From: Volvariella volvacea V23
Lineage: Eukaryota; Basidiomycota; Agaricomycetes; Agaricales; Pluteaceae
Assembly (NCBI GenBank): GCA_000349905.1
Contig: KB722744.1
Coordinates: forward strand, 186,001 to 250,000
Direction: 5' to 3'
DNA: 64,000 nucleotides
Shown here: positions 13,210 through 26,744 of the stretch, piece after piece
How the letters are laid out: each line of letters starts with the position of its first letter
Numbering within the stretch: position 1 is the stretch's first letter
The notes under the pieces: generated by a model
The model's database searches: none
Told to the model about the DNA's origin: nothing
The model's input: the letters and a program-made list of their open reading frames with translations, nothing else
Program-made: the position numbers and the translations under genes

Positions 13210-14735
13210 TCATCGTGCCACGAATCCCAGAATCTTATCAGCAGCCAACTTCCTCCCCTCTCCAACACTAGCACAACGATCAGCAAGCACTTTTGCATTG
13301 CGAGCGAAGCTTTCATCCTCAACAACCTTGATCAATGCCTTGCCAAATTCTTCCGCATCTGCTCTAGGTGCGCTGGTCGGGCTGCCATAAACTCCGATCC
13401 CAAGACACTCGACCCTTCTTGCATAATCGTATGTGTCAAACCATACGGGTAGGACGACGTGAGGTACACCAGCTCTATAGACCCCATCGCGTTAGTTAAC
13501 AACCATCAAGTCTTAGCATTAGGAAACAGCACTCACGAAACAGCCTCGAAGAATGAATTTGCTCCTCCATGATGAACTGAACAAACCACATTCGGATGGC
13601 ATATGATCGAATATGGTGTCGCCTCGAGCCAATCGACCACCTTCATCCTCACAGGATCCAAAATCTCGTCCAACACGCTGCGGATCTCACCATCTGCTAT
13701 AACCTTCCATAGAATTTGTATGTTCTTGACTTTGGCGAGTAACAACCGGATTCCGCCTCCTAGCTGACGGACGTGGTTTGCATTCAAGGAGACATGAGAG
13801 CCTAGGTTGATCAGAATTGTCTTCGCCCCCGGGTTGTCCAACCATCTGGCCATGTCTGGGTCATATTCCTGGACCAACTTTGAGGGTAATAGTATGGGTC
13901 CACATAGGTTTAGGTTGGGGGGAATGTATAAGCCCGGAAATTCCGTTTCGGCGAGAGCAGGGAGGATATATTGTACTTGAGATGAAAACTGGTCGATTAT
14001 GGAATGCTTGAGTCCATGGTTCTTTTCTCGCATATTGTTGAGAGATCTGATGCGAGAGGAAGTGACGAGTTTGAATATTACATAGAGGTTCACGAAGATA
14101 TTGGCCAGAATAAGGAGTATCGGAACAGGATAAGGAAAGCCCGTACAAGCACTGGTGTAGATCGGCATCAACGCAATGGGGGTAATTGAGATTTATATGA
14201 GCACATACGCAGGATACTTCCAGAACCCTCGCAGGGCCGGCTGCATGACTCCTACAAGATCTTTCGGGGAGTTGGGCGACAGGACGATGTATTTTTTCCC
14301 AAGTTTTTTGCACACATCAATTCCGCCGGTCAGCAACGATTCAACCACTACCGCTGTTGGATTGACTTGGTCCAGGATATCCTGGATGGAGAGCAACTGC
14401 TCGTGATATTCTTCTGTCGTCCAAGGAGATAGTATATCGGCGACACGGCTGAAGCTCCGAAAGGCACCGCCTACACCTGGAGGGTGATATGACACATCTG
14501 CGTCGACATGTCGGCTTAATGCGTGTACATGGGGGAGTCCCTTGATAGTATGGAAGGCGATGCTGGGCGCAGAAGGTGGGAGAAGGGACTGAATTTCGGG
14601 GAGACGTTTTTGGAGAGGAAGGAATGAGGCAATATGAACCTCGACCTTCCGGAGAGCAAGCTCATAAGCTACGGCAAGCACTACATTGGCCTGCCCGTAT
14701 TCGCAATTAGTGAGGAATAGGACTTTTGTCGCCAT
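13210..14735 (-). CDS. UDP-glycosyltransferase (UGT/GT1 family)
   Basis: Three exons (14735-14209, 14151-13537, 13474-13210) give 468 aa. The N-terminal acceptor domain starts MATKVLFLTNCEYGQANVV, followed by a Rossmann-like half with KTILINLGSHVSLN. The C-terminal donor-binding signature is clear: WLEATPYSIICHPNVVCSVHHGGANSFFEAVSAGVPHVVLP-W-D, i.e. the HGG.NS..EA...GVP motif of GT1 enzymes. There is no N-terminal signal, so it is probably cytosolic. A hydrophobic stretch (PVPILLILANIFVNLYVIF) near residue ~185 could be a membrane-associated helix. GT1 enzymes transfer sugar from UDP-sugars to lipophilic acceptors (sterols, secondary metabolites, xenobiotics); the acceptor here cannot be inferred. 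Confidence 0.88.
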
Positions 14736-15035
14736 CTAGAGGAAGAAACGGGATTGAACGGTGTGACTTTGGTCTTATACCAGCGCCATCACTGTTGATG
14801 CCCATTATTTTCCCAGCGACGCACAAGGGCGCTCATTAGACCAATCACTGTTATTTGCTTCCCTGAGAAGGCCCAACACGTGCACCGTGTTCAGGAAATT
14901 TCTCTGTAGCGCTGGCATCATTCAATCCAGGGAGGGCGGAGCACTGACCTTATTATCTTTACTCAGAGCATTCTAAGCACAGCTTCATCCGCACGCCCCG
15001 AAGCCCTCTGCTTTAAACATCTGTAAACAACTTGC
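14736..15035. promoter_or_regulatory. Shared divergent promoter, UGT / DUF1992 gene
   Basis: 300 bp between divergent start codons. No clear TATA element is visible and nothing else coding is seen. Confidence 0.4.
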
Positions 15036-16918
15036 ATGCTCCCATCTCCAACGCGGACTACGATCCTGCCTGGTCATTCGCATATAATTCAAGCACATAG
15101 ACTTCATCATAACCGCATTTTACCATGCCGACGACTAATATGGACGTCAGCTCATGTGCATGATGCAAAAACCGGAGCCCGAGCTCGAGATGGTCTCGCA
15201 GACCGCGCCGCCAGTGGTTCATCCTCTGTCCAAGACTCGGAGGCGCAGACTTCGGCAACTCGGCCAGCGTATCAAACCGCGAACGAGAAGCTGTTTGCAG
15301 ATGCATTAAAGGAAGAAGCTGAGGAGTACGTCCAACCGGTTTACTCCCCGCCATACTCACCTAAAACCAACTCCTTCCAGGTCCCTTGCAGCGCAATCCC
15401 CCAACTCGAAACTGTCCTCCCTCGTAGCGCAACACCAGTACCCGAACTGGGATGGCGACGAGAGAGTGGAAGATACCGTCCTCCGTATGTTGGTGGACAA
15501 GTACAAGCCGCTGAGAAGCGGGCACGTACAGTCAGCAGAGAAGAAATTGCAGGGCGTCTCCGATAAATTGGTTCCCGCTCACGACGGTGGACGCGAAGAA
15601 GACGACTTGAGGCGGATGTTTGAGGAAGTCGAAAGGGAGATCAGGGCCGAGCAGCCTCATTCGAGTGGCGATGCTCTCACAGATCTTAGTCGAATCGGGG
15701 TTGGAGGGGGAGTAAGGATCCAGACAGCGCAGCTGCAAGCGACTGCAACGCCTACCACAGGGTCGTGGGCCACCGAGCCTCTGCTTCCGTCCAAAGAAGG
15801 TCATCGGCCATGGCATACGGTGTTCAAAGTCCCCACACACTCGATAGCGTCTATCAAAGCCGCGAATATCCCACTCTCGTCACCATATGCGGCAAGGCCC
15901 AGCGCTCAGCCATCACCTTTAGATGATAAAACGCGAAGACAGCTAGCAGAGCAAAGAAAACGGGTGCAGAAGGCTGGAAGATTGACTAGGGCCAAAGAAT
16001 CGACGCTGGATTACAAGCTAGGAATACGCGTCGGAGCTGGGCAGGAAGGACAGGTTATGAGACCTAATCCTGTTAGTATGAAGGGATGGAATAGTCTGAT
16101 CGAGGAGAAGATCAAGGTACGATTTACTTACAACGTCGTTCTTGCAGCCGGTTCTGACCTTCAGTACAGAAAGCACGTCAACAAGGAGATTTCAATTCCG
16201 TCAAAGGCCGAGGACAACCAATCACACGTGTAACCGAGGAATTTAACCCCTTCATCGCCCGCGAAGAGTTTCTTATGAACAGAATTGTTCAAAGGAACGG
16301 TGCTGCTCCGCCGTGGGTCGAGGTCCAGGGAGGTCAGCTGTCCGATTCGCTCTTTATAACTGATGAGTCCATCTGATGTCGACCTTGGCATGTTCAGAGT
16401 TAGAATCCGCAGCCACCTCATTCCGTCAGGTCCTCCGCCAATCATGGATCCGACGTGCAGTTCGAAACCTGACATCCACAACACCACGGGGATTGCTCCA
16501 AAAATACACTCTGGCTGACATTCAAGGTCTTCGGGATTTGGAATGGGAAAAGCGTGAACAAGATTATCACGATGCGGCTGTTGAAGAGCTGAACTCGCTT
16601 GTGAGGAAGTATAACGGACTTGCGCCGTATGCTGTTAGAAGACCTTATTATATGAGGAAGGTCGAGATTGAGCGAGTGTATGAGGAATGTACGGAGGATA
16701 TTTTGAAAGGGCTGACTAAGGTGTTGTCAGAGGAGGGCTTTTCGTCACCCATAGGCACCAACAGTGGTTACGGTGACGATGAAGGTGGGCAGGGTTCAGC
16801 CCCAGGAAGCGGAGATAATGGGAGATCGGAGGCGAAGGGGATTGCTCCGTCCTGGCGATTGCGTGATGTTATTGTGTCTTTGTTGGGCAGAATGACGTCG
16901 GGATGGAAAGTTAGATGA
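15036..16918 (+). CDS. DUF1992 protein (DNAJC28-conserved domain)
   Basis: Four exons (15036-15325, 15381-16116, 16170-16332, 16398-16918) give 569 aa. Residues ~335-440 contain the DnaJ-subfamily-C-member-28 conserved domain: MKGWNSLIEEKIKKARQQGDF, KGRGQP, then FNPFIAREEFLMNRIVQRNG, APPWVEVQGELE, and RQSWIRRAVR. There is no J domain, so this is the J-less version common in fungi. The N-terminus (MLPSPTRTTILP then RLHHNRILPCRRLIWTSAH) is Arg/His-rich and acid-free, consistent with a mitochondrial presequence (inference). Introns are 53-65 nt with good borders, and the frame closes only with all three removed. The molecular role of the family is not established. Confidence 0.85.
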
Positions 16919-17686
16919 TGGCGAGCGGTTATTTATTCTGCATATAGAATTCCCTTTACAAAAGCCCGGAGTATCCGAGTTGTATTATGCATGTACGTAC
17001 TGATAGATAGGCTGTATTGTTGTACGATCATGATTATTTACGAAGGCAGTGCTAGTTTCCTTCCCGCCTCGAGGAGTACATGAGTCGGGGACGCGTAGAC
17101 ATTTACCTAACGGCGTGATCTATCAATCATACAGCACCCAATGTATGGCCATCATAACCAGCCGTTTCATCCCAAGATAGCAGGAAATCAACAACACCTA
17201 GAAATTGTAGGTGACCTGCGCTCACATGCGCCGAGAACACAAAAGCATGGCGCGATTCCTTGCATGACTCTAGCACCGTCCCAAGACCCAGAATCGCCGA
17301 AATTGTTCGTCTTGTTTATACACCAGCCCAAGCTTTGGCCACCACCCACCGGTTTGTTTGGCAAACAAAACGGCACAATGCGAGGCAGCATTGTTGATCA
17401 GAGAACAGTGGCAGGGACGCATCCAAACGGACCTCAAGGCGCCCTCCGTTTTTTCGTTTGCCTCGTGCACTTGCCCCAATAACCCTTTTTTGAAATCCTA
17501 TAAGAACCCGCCGGGTCTGCTTGCAACGGAAGTTACTTCTTTTCCTCACCATCAAGCTTGCCTGAATCCGAATCAACAAAGTTTATTCGCCCCTCGTCGC
17601 CGTCGCCGCACATCATCCGTCCAGCTCGACTCGTCAAGACCCCTTTTGCGCCACTACCCCCTTCTCAGCAACACTCATCAACAGCA
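16919..17686. other. Intergenic / 5' region of the 82-aa gene
   Basis: Several short overlapping open frames on both strands (17,140-17,580) are mutually exclusive and unlikely to be coding. CT-rich from 17,530 to the next start, typical of a fungal 5' UTR or promoter. Confidence 0.45.
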
Positions 17687-18056
17687 ATGGCCTTTGAAGA
17701 CGAAATCCAAGTATGTATCCTCGTCGCTGTAGATTATATCGTCCATGGTGTTTATCGTTTATCTACAGCCCGGTGACATCGTCGCAGTCCACCATGGCGT
17801 CAGCGGCCGCCAAGAAGGTCTCGTCGTCGGCTCCCACTACGACTACGCTGTAAGCCATAGCCCATCCTACCTCAACCCACTCCCCCGAACTAACCTACAT
17901 ATATCATCGTAGGGCCGCCAAATCGTCGAAGTCCAGCTCGACGGTGGAAGCGTCTACCACGCATACTACCCCACCGTCACAAGAGTGAAACGCACTGTTC
18001 AGTATACTCGTCCTCGTCCTGCCGTTCGCACAGTCGAACGTCGTATTTATTGGTAA
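17687..18056 (+). CDS. Small conserved-looking 82-aa protein, SH3/KOW-like strand pattern
   Basis: Three exons (17687-17710, 17769-17849, 17913-18056) encode 82 aa. The sequence opens MAFEDEIQPGDIVAVHHGV, continues GRQEGLVVGSHYDYAGRQIV, and ends in a basic, aromatic tail (TVERRIYW). Its 'GD.V.V.......G.V......G...V.V.LD.G....Y.P...R' spacing resembles a small beta-barrel such as KOW or Tudor domains, but I cannot name a family. Introns are 58 and 63 nt. The intron phases, clean borders and long pyrimidine-rich 5' leader support a real, probably well-expressed gene. Too short and split for ORF callers. Confidence 0.75.
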
Positions 18057-19083
18057 AGGGAATGATGTGGCCTTGATAACTAGGCTACCCTCCGCTCCCT
18101 TCTACCCTCCATCCCCCCCTCTGGACCCACCCATTTCATCCGTCATCCTTGTTCAATGCCAATGAACGATTTTTCATGTTCTCATTCCCCTCTCATCATT
18201 GTTGCATGTTCTAGTTCTTGCTATTGTTGGATTAACATCGCTTTCTCATACATATACTCACACACTGTTGTCTAACCAATCAATTTAATCAATCGTTCTC
18301 TGGCACTCGTATAACGATGGATCACACCGGGTTCTTCTGTCTTATATGGCATATACGTGGACGGTTGTGGAGCTAGCTTTTCTCTGCCTTCGTCTCCCCT
18401 TCTTTCTCATCTCCTTTCTCTTCTGCTTATATTCATTCCGCTTGTATGTATTGCGTAGAAAAAAACCAAATCTGCATCTTGCTTTTGTTGATCAAACCAC
18501 TGGCAGAATCATTGAATCGACGGAGAGTCGTAATCTGCTTCCGCACCCTTCACCCCCTGACCCATGCGTGCCAAGCATTCCGCTCGTCCACCTCCCTCCG
18601 AACCCGGAGCATTTCAACGAAATTCCCACGCAATGTTCGTTGATTCCGTTCAACAAGGCCATGTTGGTGGGTATTTGCACCTGAAGAGGACTATTTGGTG
18701 AAGGATTGGCGTATCCGAGAGTCCGAAATGACGAGTTGTACGCATGCCGGTGTGCGGTACGTGTGCACTCCGAGTCCACGGAAGGTATCGTGCAGGGACA
18801 CCAGGGAGACTTTGGGCTTTGATCTCCGCAAACGGGGGCCGGCGGTACGGACTATGACGATTCCGACAGTATTGTAGATTTGCATCGATCAAAATCATGA
18901 TATCTCGCTGGGATCATGCGCTGGTCTTCAGAGTCGGGTACGACATTGCCAACGTGTAACGCAGGATGATATCCTATATCAGGGTATGAGCCCAAGTTAC
19001 ACGGTGTACATGGTCCCGACGACTGGCTTGCAGCCCACAATATACTTATATATATGCTACACCTGCATACCCAATCAATCTTC
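18057..19083. other. 1 kb 3'-3' intergenic
   Basis: Contains a plus-strand frame at 18346-18684 whose N-terminus is hydrophobic and CT-derived (LAFLCLRLPFFLISFLFCLY, then RRKK). Low-complexity pyrimidine DNA can produce this by chance, and no splice structure extends it. Not called. Confidence 0.4.
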
Positions 19084-21654
19084 CTACTCTCTGTCAACCC
19101 TCTTACCCCTACCCACTTTCCTCCGCTTACACCACTCCTCCGCATCCCTCCTCCCCCTCTCGACGTCCACCCCAAACCAAATGACCACGGCCGCACAGAA
19201 GCTGATCGCGAACAGGAACGGGAAGCCCATCCAGTTGTTGCCGTCTGAGCTGTCGATGACGGCTTGGATAACGTTGGGGCCTATCATCGAGCTTGCGCGA
19301 TTGGAGAGGCCAAAGAGGCCAAAGAACTGTGCAATGTGGTGCGTGAGTTGGAGTTGGGCGAAAGAGGAGGGAGGGAGGGGCGTACCATGTTGTCGAACCC
19401 GGGAGGTGTCAGTTCGGCCATCATGGTCTGGGAATAAGCGTAATACGGGGCTTGGAATAATCCAAATACTGCGTTGTATGCCCTGTGGGTACGTCCGGGT
19501 CGGTTCCCATCCAGTTCATCTCGAAACTGTGAAGAGCATCCAGTGTGTGTACTTACCAGAACTCCCACTCATTATGGAATCTGGGAAAGAGTGCGCAATG
19601 AATATATGTCATGGTAGCGGTTCAGAGCAAGTGTTTACCCGATTTTATTGGTCCATAATCCCAGCATACCCCAGAACGGTATAAACACCGTTACAACGTT
19701 CGTCACCACAAACTACGCAAACGTCCCCCAGTCAGCGCCAGTACCGTGCACCTCACAACCGTGCTATGAATAATGTACCGCACCAACTCACCATCTTCTT
19801 GGTACTAATCCCAAAATACCTCTGGACGTGCCAATACCCCAACGTCGCACTCGTGGACGTGATAGCCTGAACCAAGCCGAGGTAGGTGTTTTGCAAAAAG
19901 CTGAAGGAGAATTTGTCGTTTTGGCAGATGGCGACGAGGGTTCCTGTTGTATTGAGGCCCTGCATTTCGTTTTATTGGTGTTGCTGGTGTGAGAGGAGAG
20001 GTCGGACTTGAGTGGACTTACGTCTGCGAGGAGGAAGAATGCGAATAGGTAGGTGAAGGTGTAGGGGAGTTCTTTATACTGTTTGAGGGTTTCCCAAATC
20101 TATAGGATTGTGAGTCCGTAGCGTAACCAGCAGAACTCATACCCCGAAAACGAGGCACCGCTCGACACACGCACTTGTTTCCACCCGATTGTGAGGTAGT
20201 TTTGGCCTTTTGGGAGGGGAGGACCTGGACGATGCTGTTGGAAAATGACTGGTGTTGTCGTACATTAAATCCATGGACTTGGATGTGGGATCTAGTACGC
20301 ACACCACCATATCCCAGTGACTACCCAGTATGTGTTTATCCTAGCTTTTTATCAGCACACGTACGCAAAGGAGAAGAGAGACGCCTACATGACCAAGACG
20401 TAGTTGTTAGCCAAAGGATGATTCGCAAGTGGCAGCAAAATCGAGAGATTCAAACATAGAACAACGATATATCCAATATTGCTATGCGTCTATCGCGCTG
20501 CATCAGTACTGTAGTCGTTAATCCCAATTCACTCACGGTACTAATATTACTGATCCTGTTCTTCTCTAGACTCTCTTCCTTCTCCAGCGTCGCTTTATCT
20601 ACCTCCCCATTCTCATATTTTTCCTTCATCAACCTCGCTTTTGCAGTATTCCTAGCGAGGCGAGGGAAGGCAGCTGCATAGAAGACTAATGTGGCACCAT
20701 AGGATGTGTACCCAACTATATAAAGCGCCATTGCCGCTGTCCAGCGCGAAGGTTCTATTCAAAATTCAAGCTATCCCGTTAACGATTGAAATGGAGGTGG
20801 TGCGTACTTGTTAAAGCCATACTAGAGTATTGAGCACCCCAACATACACAAGTGACAGCGAACAGGAGCCATCTCCCAAACACACCATAATCAGCTGCAG
20901 AGCCGATCGTCGTAAAAATGAGCGTCATAATCTGCCACAAAACGCAGTTGATAGCATCAAGTACAGCCCTGCAACGAGAGAGGGAGGAACATACAGCGAA
21001 GCTAACGCCATTCGCCACGAGGACGACGCTCGAGATCGCTTTTGTGCCGGTACCCCATGGGACGACACATGGGCCTGCTGGGTCGCAGGGCGATCCTGGG
21101 CCTTTGGAGGGGTCGAATCCTGCTGCGTTTGCGAGAGATTGGAAGAGTGTCATTGAGAATCCGCCTGGGCCGACGCCCTGGTTGGATAAGTGTTGTAGAG
21201 GAGGGCAGAGTGGTTTGTGAGAAAGCTGGAGCAGTGCTCGTGGAGTGGGCTACGTACGTTGTCGCCGTTGTAGTACACTGTTCGCGATCGGTTCGTGCTT
21301 GCTGAGCGAAACACGGAAGACGAAAAAGGAGTGACGCTCACTATAGTAAGCCCAGAGCTCTCTCCTCGTAACAACAGGCTCGCTCTTCCTGCCTCCTTTT
21401 CCGTTGTCTTCATCCTGGTCTCCATCCTGGTCGGGTGGTGCAGGCTTCATGTTTGTATTCGTGCCATTCGGCTCCAGCCCTGGACTAGAGGTAGAGCTCG
21501 AGCTAGACTCCCCAGCGTCGATGGTATCAACAACTTCAACACTATCTCTTGCACTTTTGATATCCTTTGAGATGTCGAGCTTGGATGCATCCCCTACCGA
21601 CGAGCTGTAGTTCTGAAGCATCGGCGCCGCTGCGGCGAGGTTGTTCGTCGTCAT
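19084..21654 (-). CDS. ATG22: Atg22-like vacuolar transporter (MFS)
   Basis: About 14 exons run from 21654 to 19084. An N-terminal cytosolic Ser/Asp-rich region leads to RRELWAYYMYYNGDNGVGPG, the Atg22 signature before TM1, then TLFQSLANAAGFDP and a long membrane core. Recognisable blocks include SMALTKPSRWTAAMALYIVGY, GIWWFIFQQHRPGPPLPKG, IWETLKQYKELPYTF, LGLVQAITSTSATLGYWHVQ, FHNEWEFWAYNAVFGLFQ, and SQTMMAELTPPGFDNMFFGL. Intron removal keeps frame throughout; several donors had to be chosen by frame. Atg22 proteins sit in the vacuole membrane and export amino acids released from autophagic bodies; Agaricomycetes often have several paralogs, so substrate assignment is by family only. Confidence 0.88.
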
Positions 21655-21905
21655 TGGCAGTGTCCAGCTCTTCAGACGGACACAGATCAAAAGACTGCGA
21701 TCACCACCGAGAAGAGAGTCGCATGGCCCGCGATAAGAAGCGCGCGGTCGAGGAATGCTTCCACCCAGGCTGGCGTTGAGTGCTAAAAATAGAAGGAAGC
21801 TCGGGCCGGTGTGGTTCCGCGAGATTAGATCTCATGATCAGGTGCGGGGTAGTCTTACTAACCCAGACCTGGGGCTTGAGCTCGAACTTTGCATTTGCGC
21901 TCGTC
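21655..21905. promoter_or_regulatory. Shared divergent promoter ATG22 / GST
   Basis: About 250 bp between divergent start codons. No distinct motif was identified. Confidence 0.35.
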
Positions 21906-23098
21906 ATGTCTACTGCAGGGGATTCAGGCAAACAGTACTACAACCAGTGTACTGGTTTGGCTTTGGAAACGGTCAAGGCACAGCGAGCCACAGGATCTCA
22001 CGCTGTTCGCGGGGTGTTTCTGTCCGTTTGTGCAGAGGGTCTGGGTTGCGTTTGAGTTTTTGGGTGTTCCTTACAAGGTGAGCTGCAATCTGGCCATCAT
22101 CTTGTTCATTTAATTGAGCACTTGTTTTGGTACGCTAGTATTGTAAGTACATGCCATTTAGTCCCGGATCTTCTATAGGGACATGACATGATCAGACGAA
22201 GTCGACCCCTACAAGAAACCTCAGGACTTGTTGGAGGTCTCGCCCAAGGGCCTTGTACCAGGACTTCGTCTCGAGAAGTATTCCCCTCCTCGTGGATTGA
22301 ATGAAAGCACCGTCATCTTGGAATATCTCGAAGAGTAAGTATTTCCAAGTGATCCTATGAGCAGGTCTGATGCACAAACTCAAGCTTGGCGGCAAAGACG
22401 ACTGGGAAGACGCTTTTACCCAAAGACCCGTGTACGTGCCTCTTGTACTGCAACTCCCTCTTGCCCGATAATGCATGATTATAGACTCTCGTGCCTTGGT
22501 TCGTCTTCAAGCCGACCATGTCGGTCGTAGCGTCGTTCCAGCATTCTATCGATACTTGCAGGCTCAAGACCCAGAAGCTCAAATCACACACGGTAAAGAC
22601 TTTCATGCCACCTTGGACGGTTTAGAGAAACTTCTGGAGCGTGCTGAGAGGGAGATTGTAAGCGTTGGAGGGGTAGCTGGTGAGGGTGAAAGAAAGGCTT
22701 TGGCAAGTGGACTTGGTTTATGGATTGAGGGAGGAGATCTGGGGTTGACGGATGTTATGGTTGGTCCTTGTAAGTATAATGCGGGTTTGCTTCCCAACGG
22801 ACTGACAGTTAGTGCATAGGGCTGTACAGAGCGACCATCGTCTTGAAGCATTATCGCGGATTCGACATGGGTGTTCGCAGCCCCAAGTTCAAGGCGTGGC
22901 TGGAGAGACTGTTCACACATCCCGACTTTAATAAGACTTGCAGCACTGACGAACTGTATCTTGATAGCTACGAACGGTAAGAACACCCTGATCTCCAGAG
23001 CACTGTAACTTAGCGTTGAACTCCATAGATATGCATACAACCGTCCAAACACAAGCCAAGTCGCCGATGCCATTAACGCGGGTCGCGCTCTTCCCTGA
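21906..23098 (+). CDS. Glutathione S-transferase, omega-like, with a 4-nt microexon
   Basis: Eight exons (21906-21946, 21984-22077, 22139-22142, 22196-22334, 22385-22431, 22485-22769, 22820-22976, 23029-23098) give 278 aa. The thioredoxin-fold N-domain carries the catalytic motif CFCPFVQRVWVAFEFLGVPY, the Cys-containing box of omega/dehydroascorbate-reductase-type GSTs. It continues EVDPYKKPQDLLEVSPKGLV (cis-Pro region) and STVILEYLED (glutathione-binding). The C-domain is helical and includes GDLGLTDVMVGPWLYR. The join from VPYK to EVDPYKK needs a 4-nt exon TATT (22139-22142), flanked by tag and gtaagt, to keep frame. Expected role: glutathione-dependent thiol transfer and detoxification in the cytosol. 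Confidence 0.87.
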
Positions 23099-23785
23099 TC
23101 AAACACGCCCCTCGCATCACACGTGATCTTCGCACGCACGGACCATCTTCTCGACTATAAATTCTCGTCCTCCACATTTTTGATTCCTCAGAACATACTC
23201 ATCAGGATCTATTTTATAGAAACTGACCGAGTCCTGCATGTTTACTCATGCCGCATCATTCAAGTCCAATCGATGACACTACGCGCCCACTCGTTCAACA
23301 GAGAACATGGTTCCGCTCGTCGGGGCCTCGATGAAGTTTGGTTTCTTTTCGGGCTGTGTCCTCTTTGAGGGGCGGTTTGAAGAAGCCAGCGAGTTGGGCG
23401 TATGTCTGATGGATTCTCTTACTTTTTTATTTTGTTGTATGTAGTCGAGCAATCTATGTTTTTATGCTGCATCTGTTCGCGTGCCCAAGTCATCGACGAG
23501 ATCTCCAGCAACCCTTGAGCTAGTTCCTGGTATCAATGCCAACGCTCGGTTGGCTTCCTATCAGTGCGAGTCAGAACGACCTAACGGGAATCAAAGCGCG
23601 GGGCGGGTGCGTGGGATGCATGTGGCGGTACCACCAAGCAGAGTCAAACTCATTATAACCTCGCGCCTCCTGGTCACATACACACATCCGTCTTTCTCCT
23701 CTTTTCAATCTCCATTCACCTCCCCATCCACCTTCATTATCAGCCCACCATCATCTTATCGTCTCGGTAGAAAGACGCGCCCATC
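23099..23785. other. Intergenic / CUL1 promoter
   Basis: No coding frame of note. Pyrimidine-rich from ~23,690 to the cullin start codon. Confidence 0.5.

Positions 23786-26744
<2,959 letters not shown>

Noticed and set aside
18346..18684. 112-aa membrane protein
   Set aside because: Its hydrophobic start arises from a CT-rich stretch; no splice or motif support, and it lies in a 3'-3' intergenic gap.
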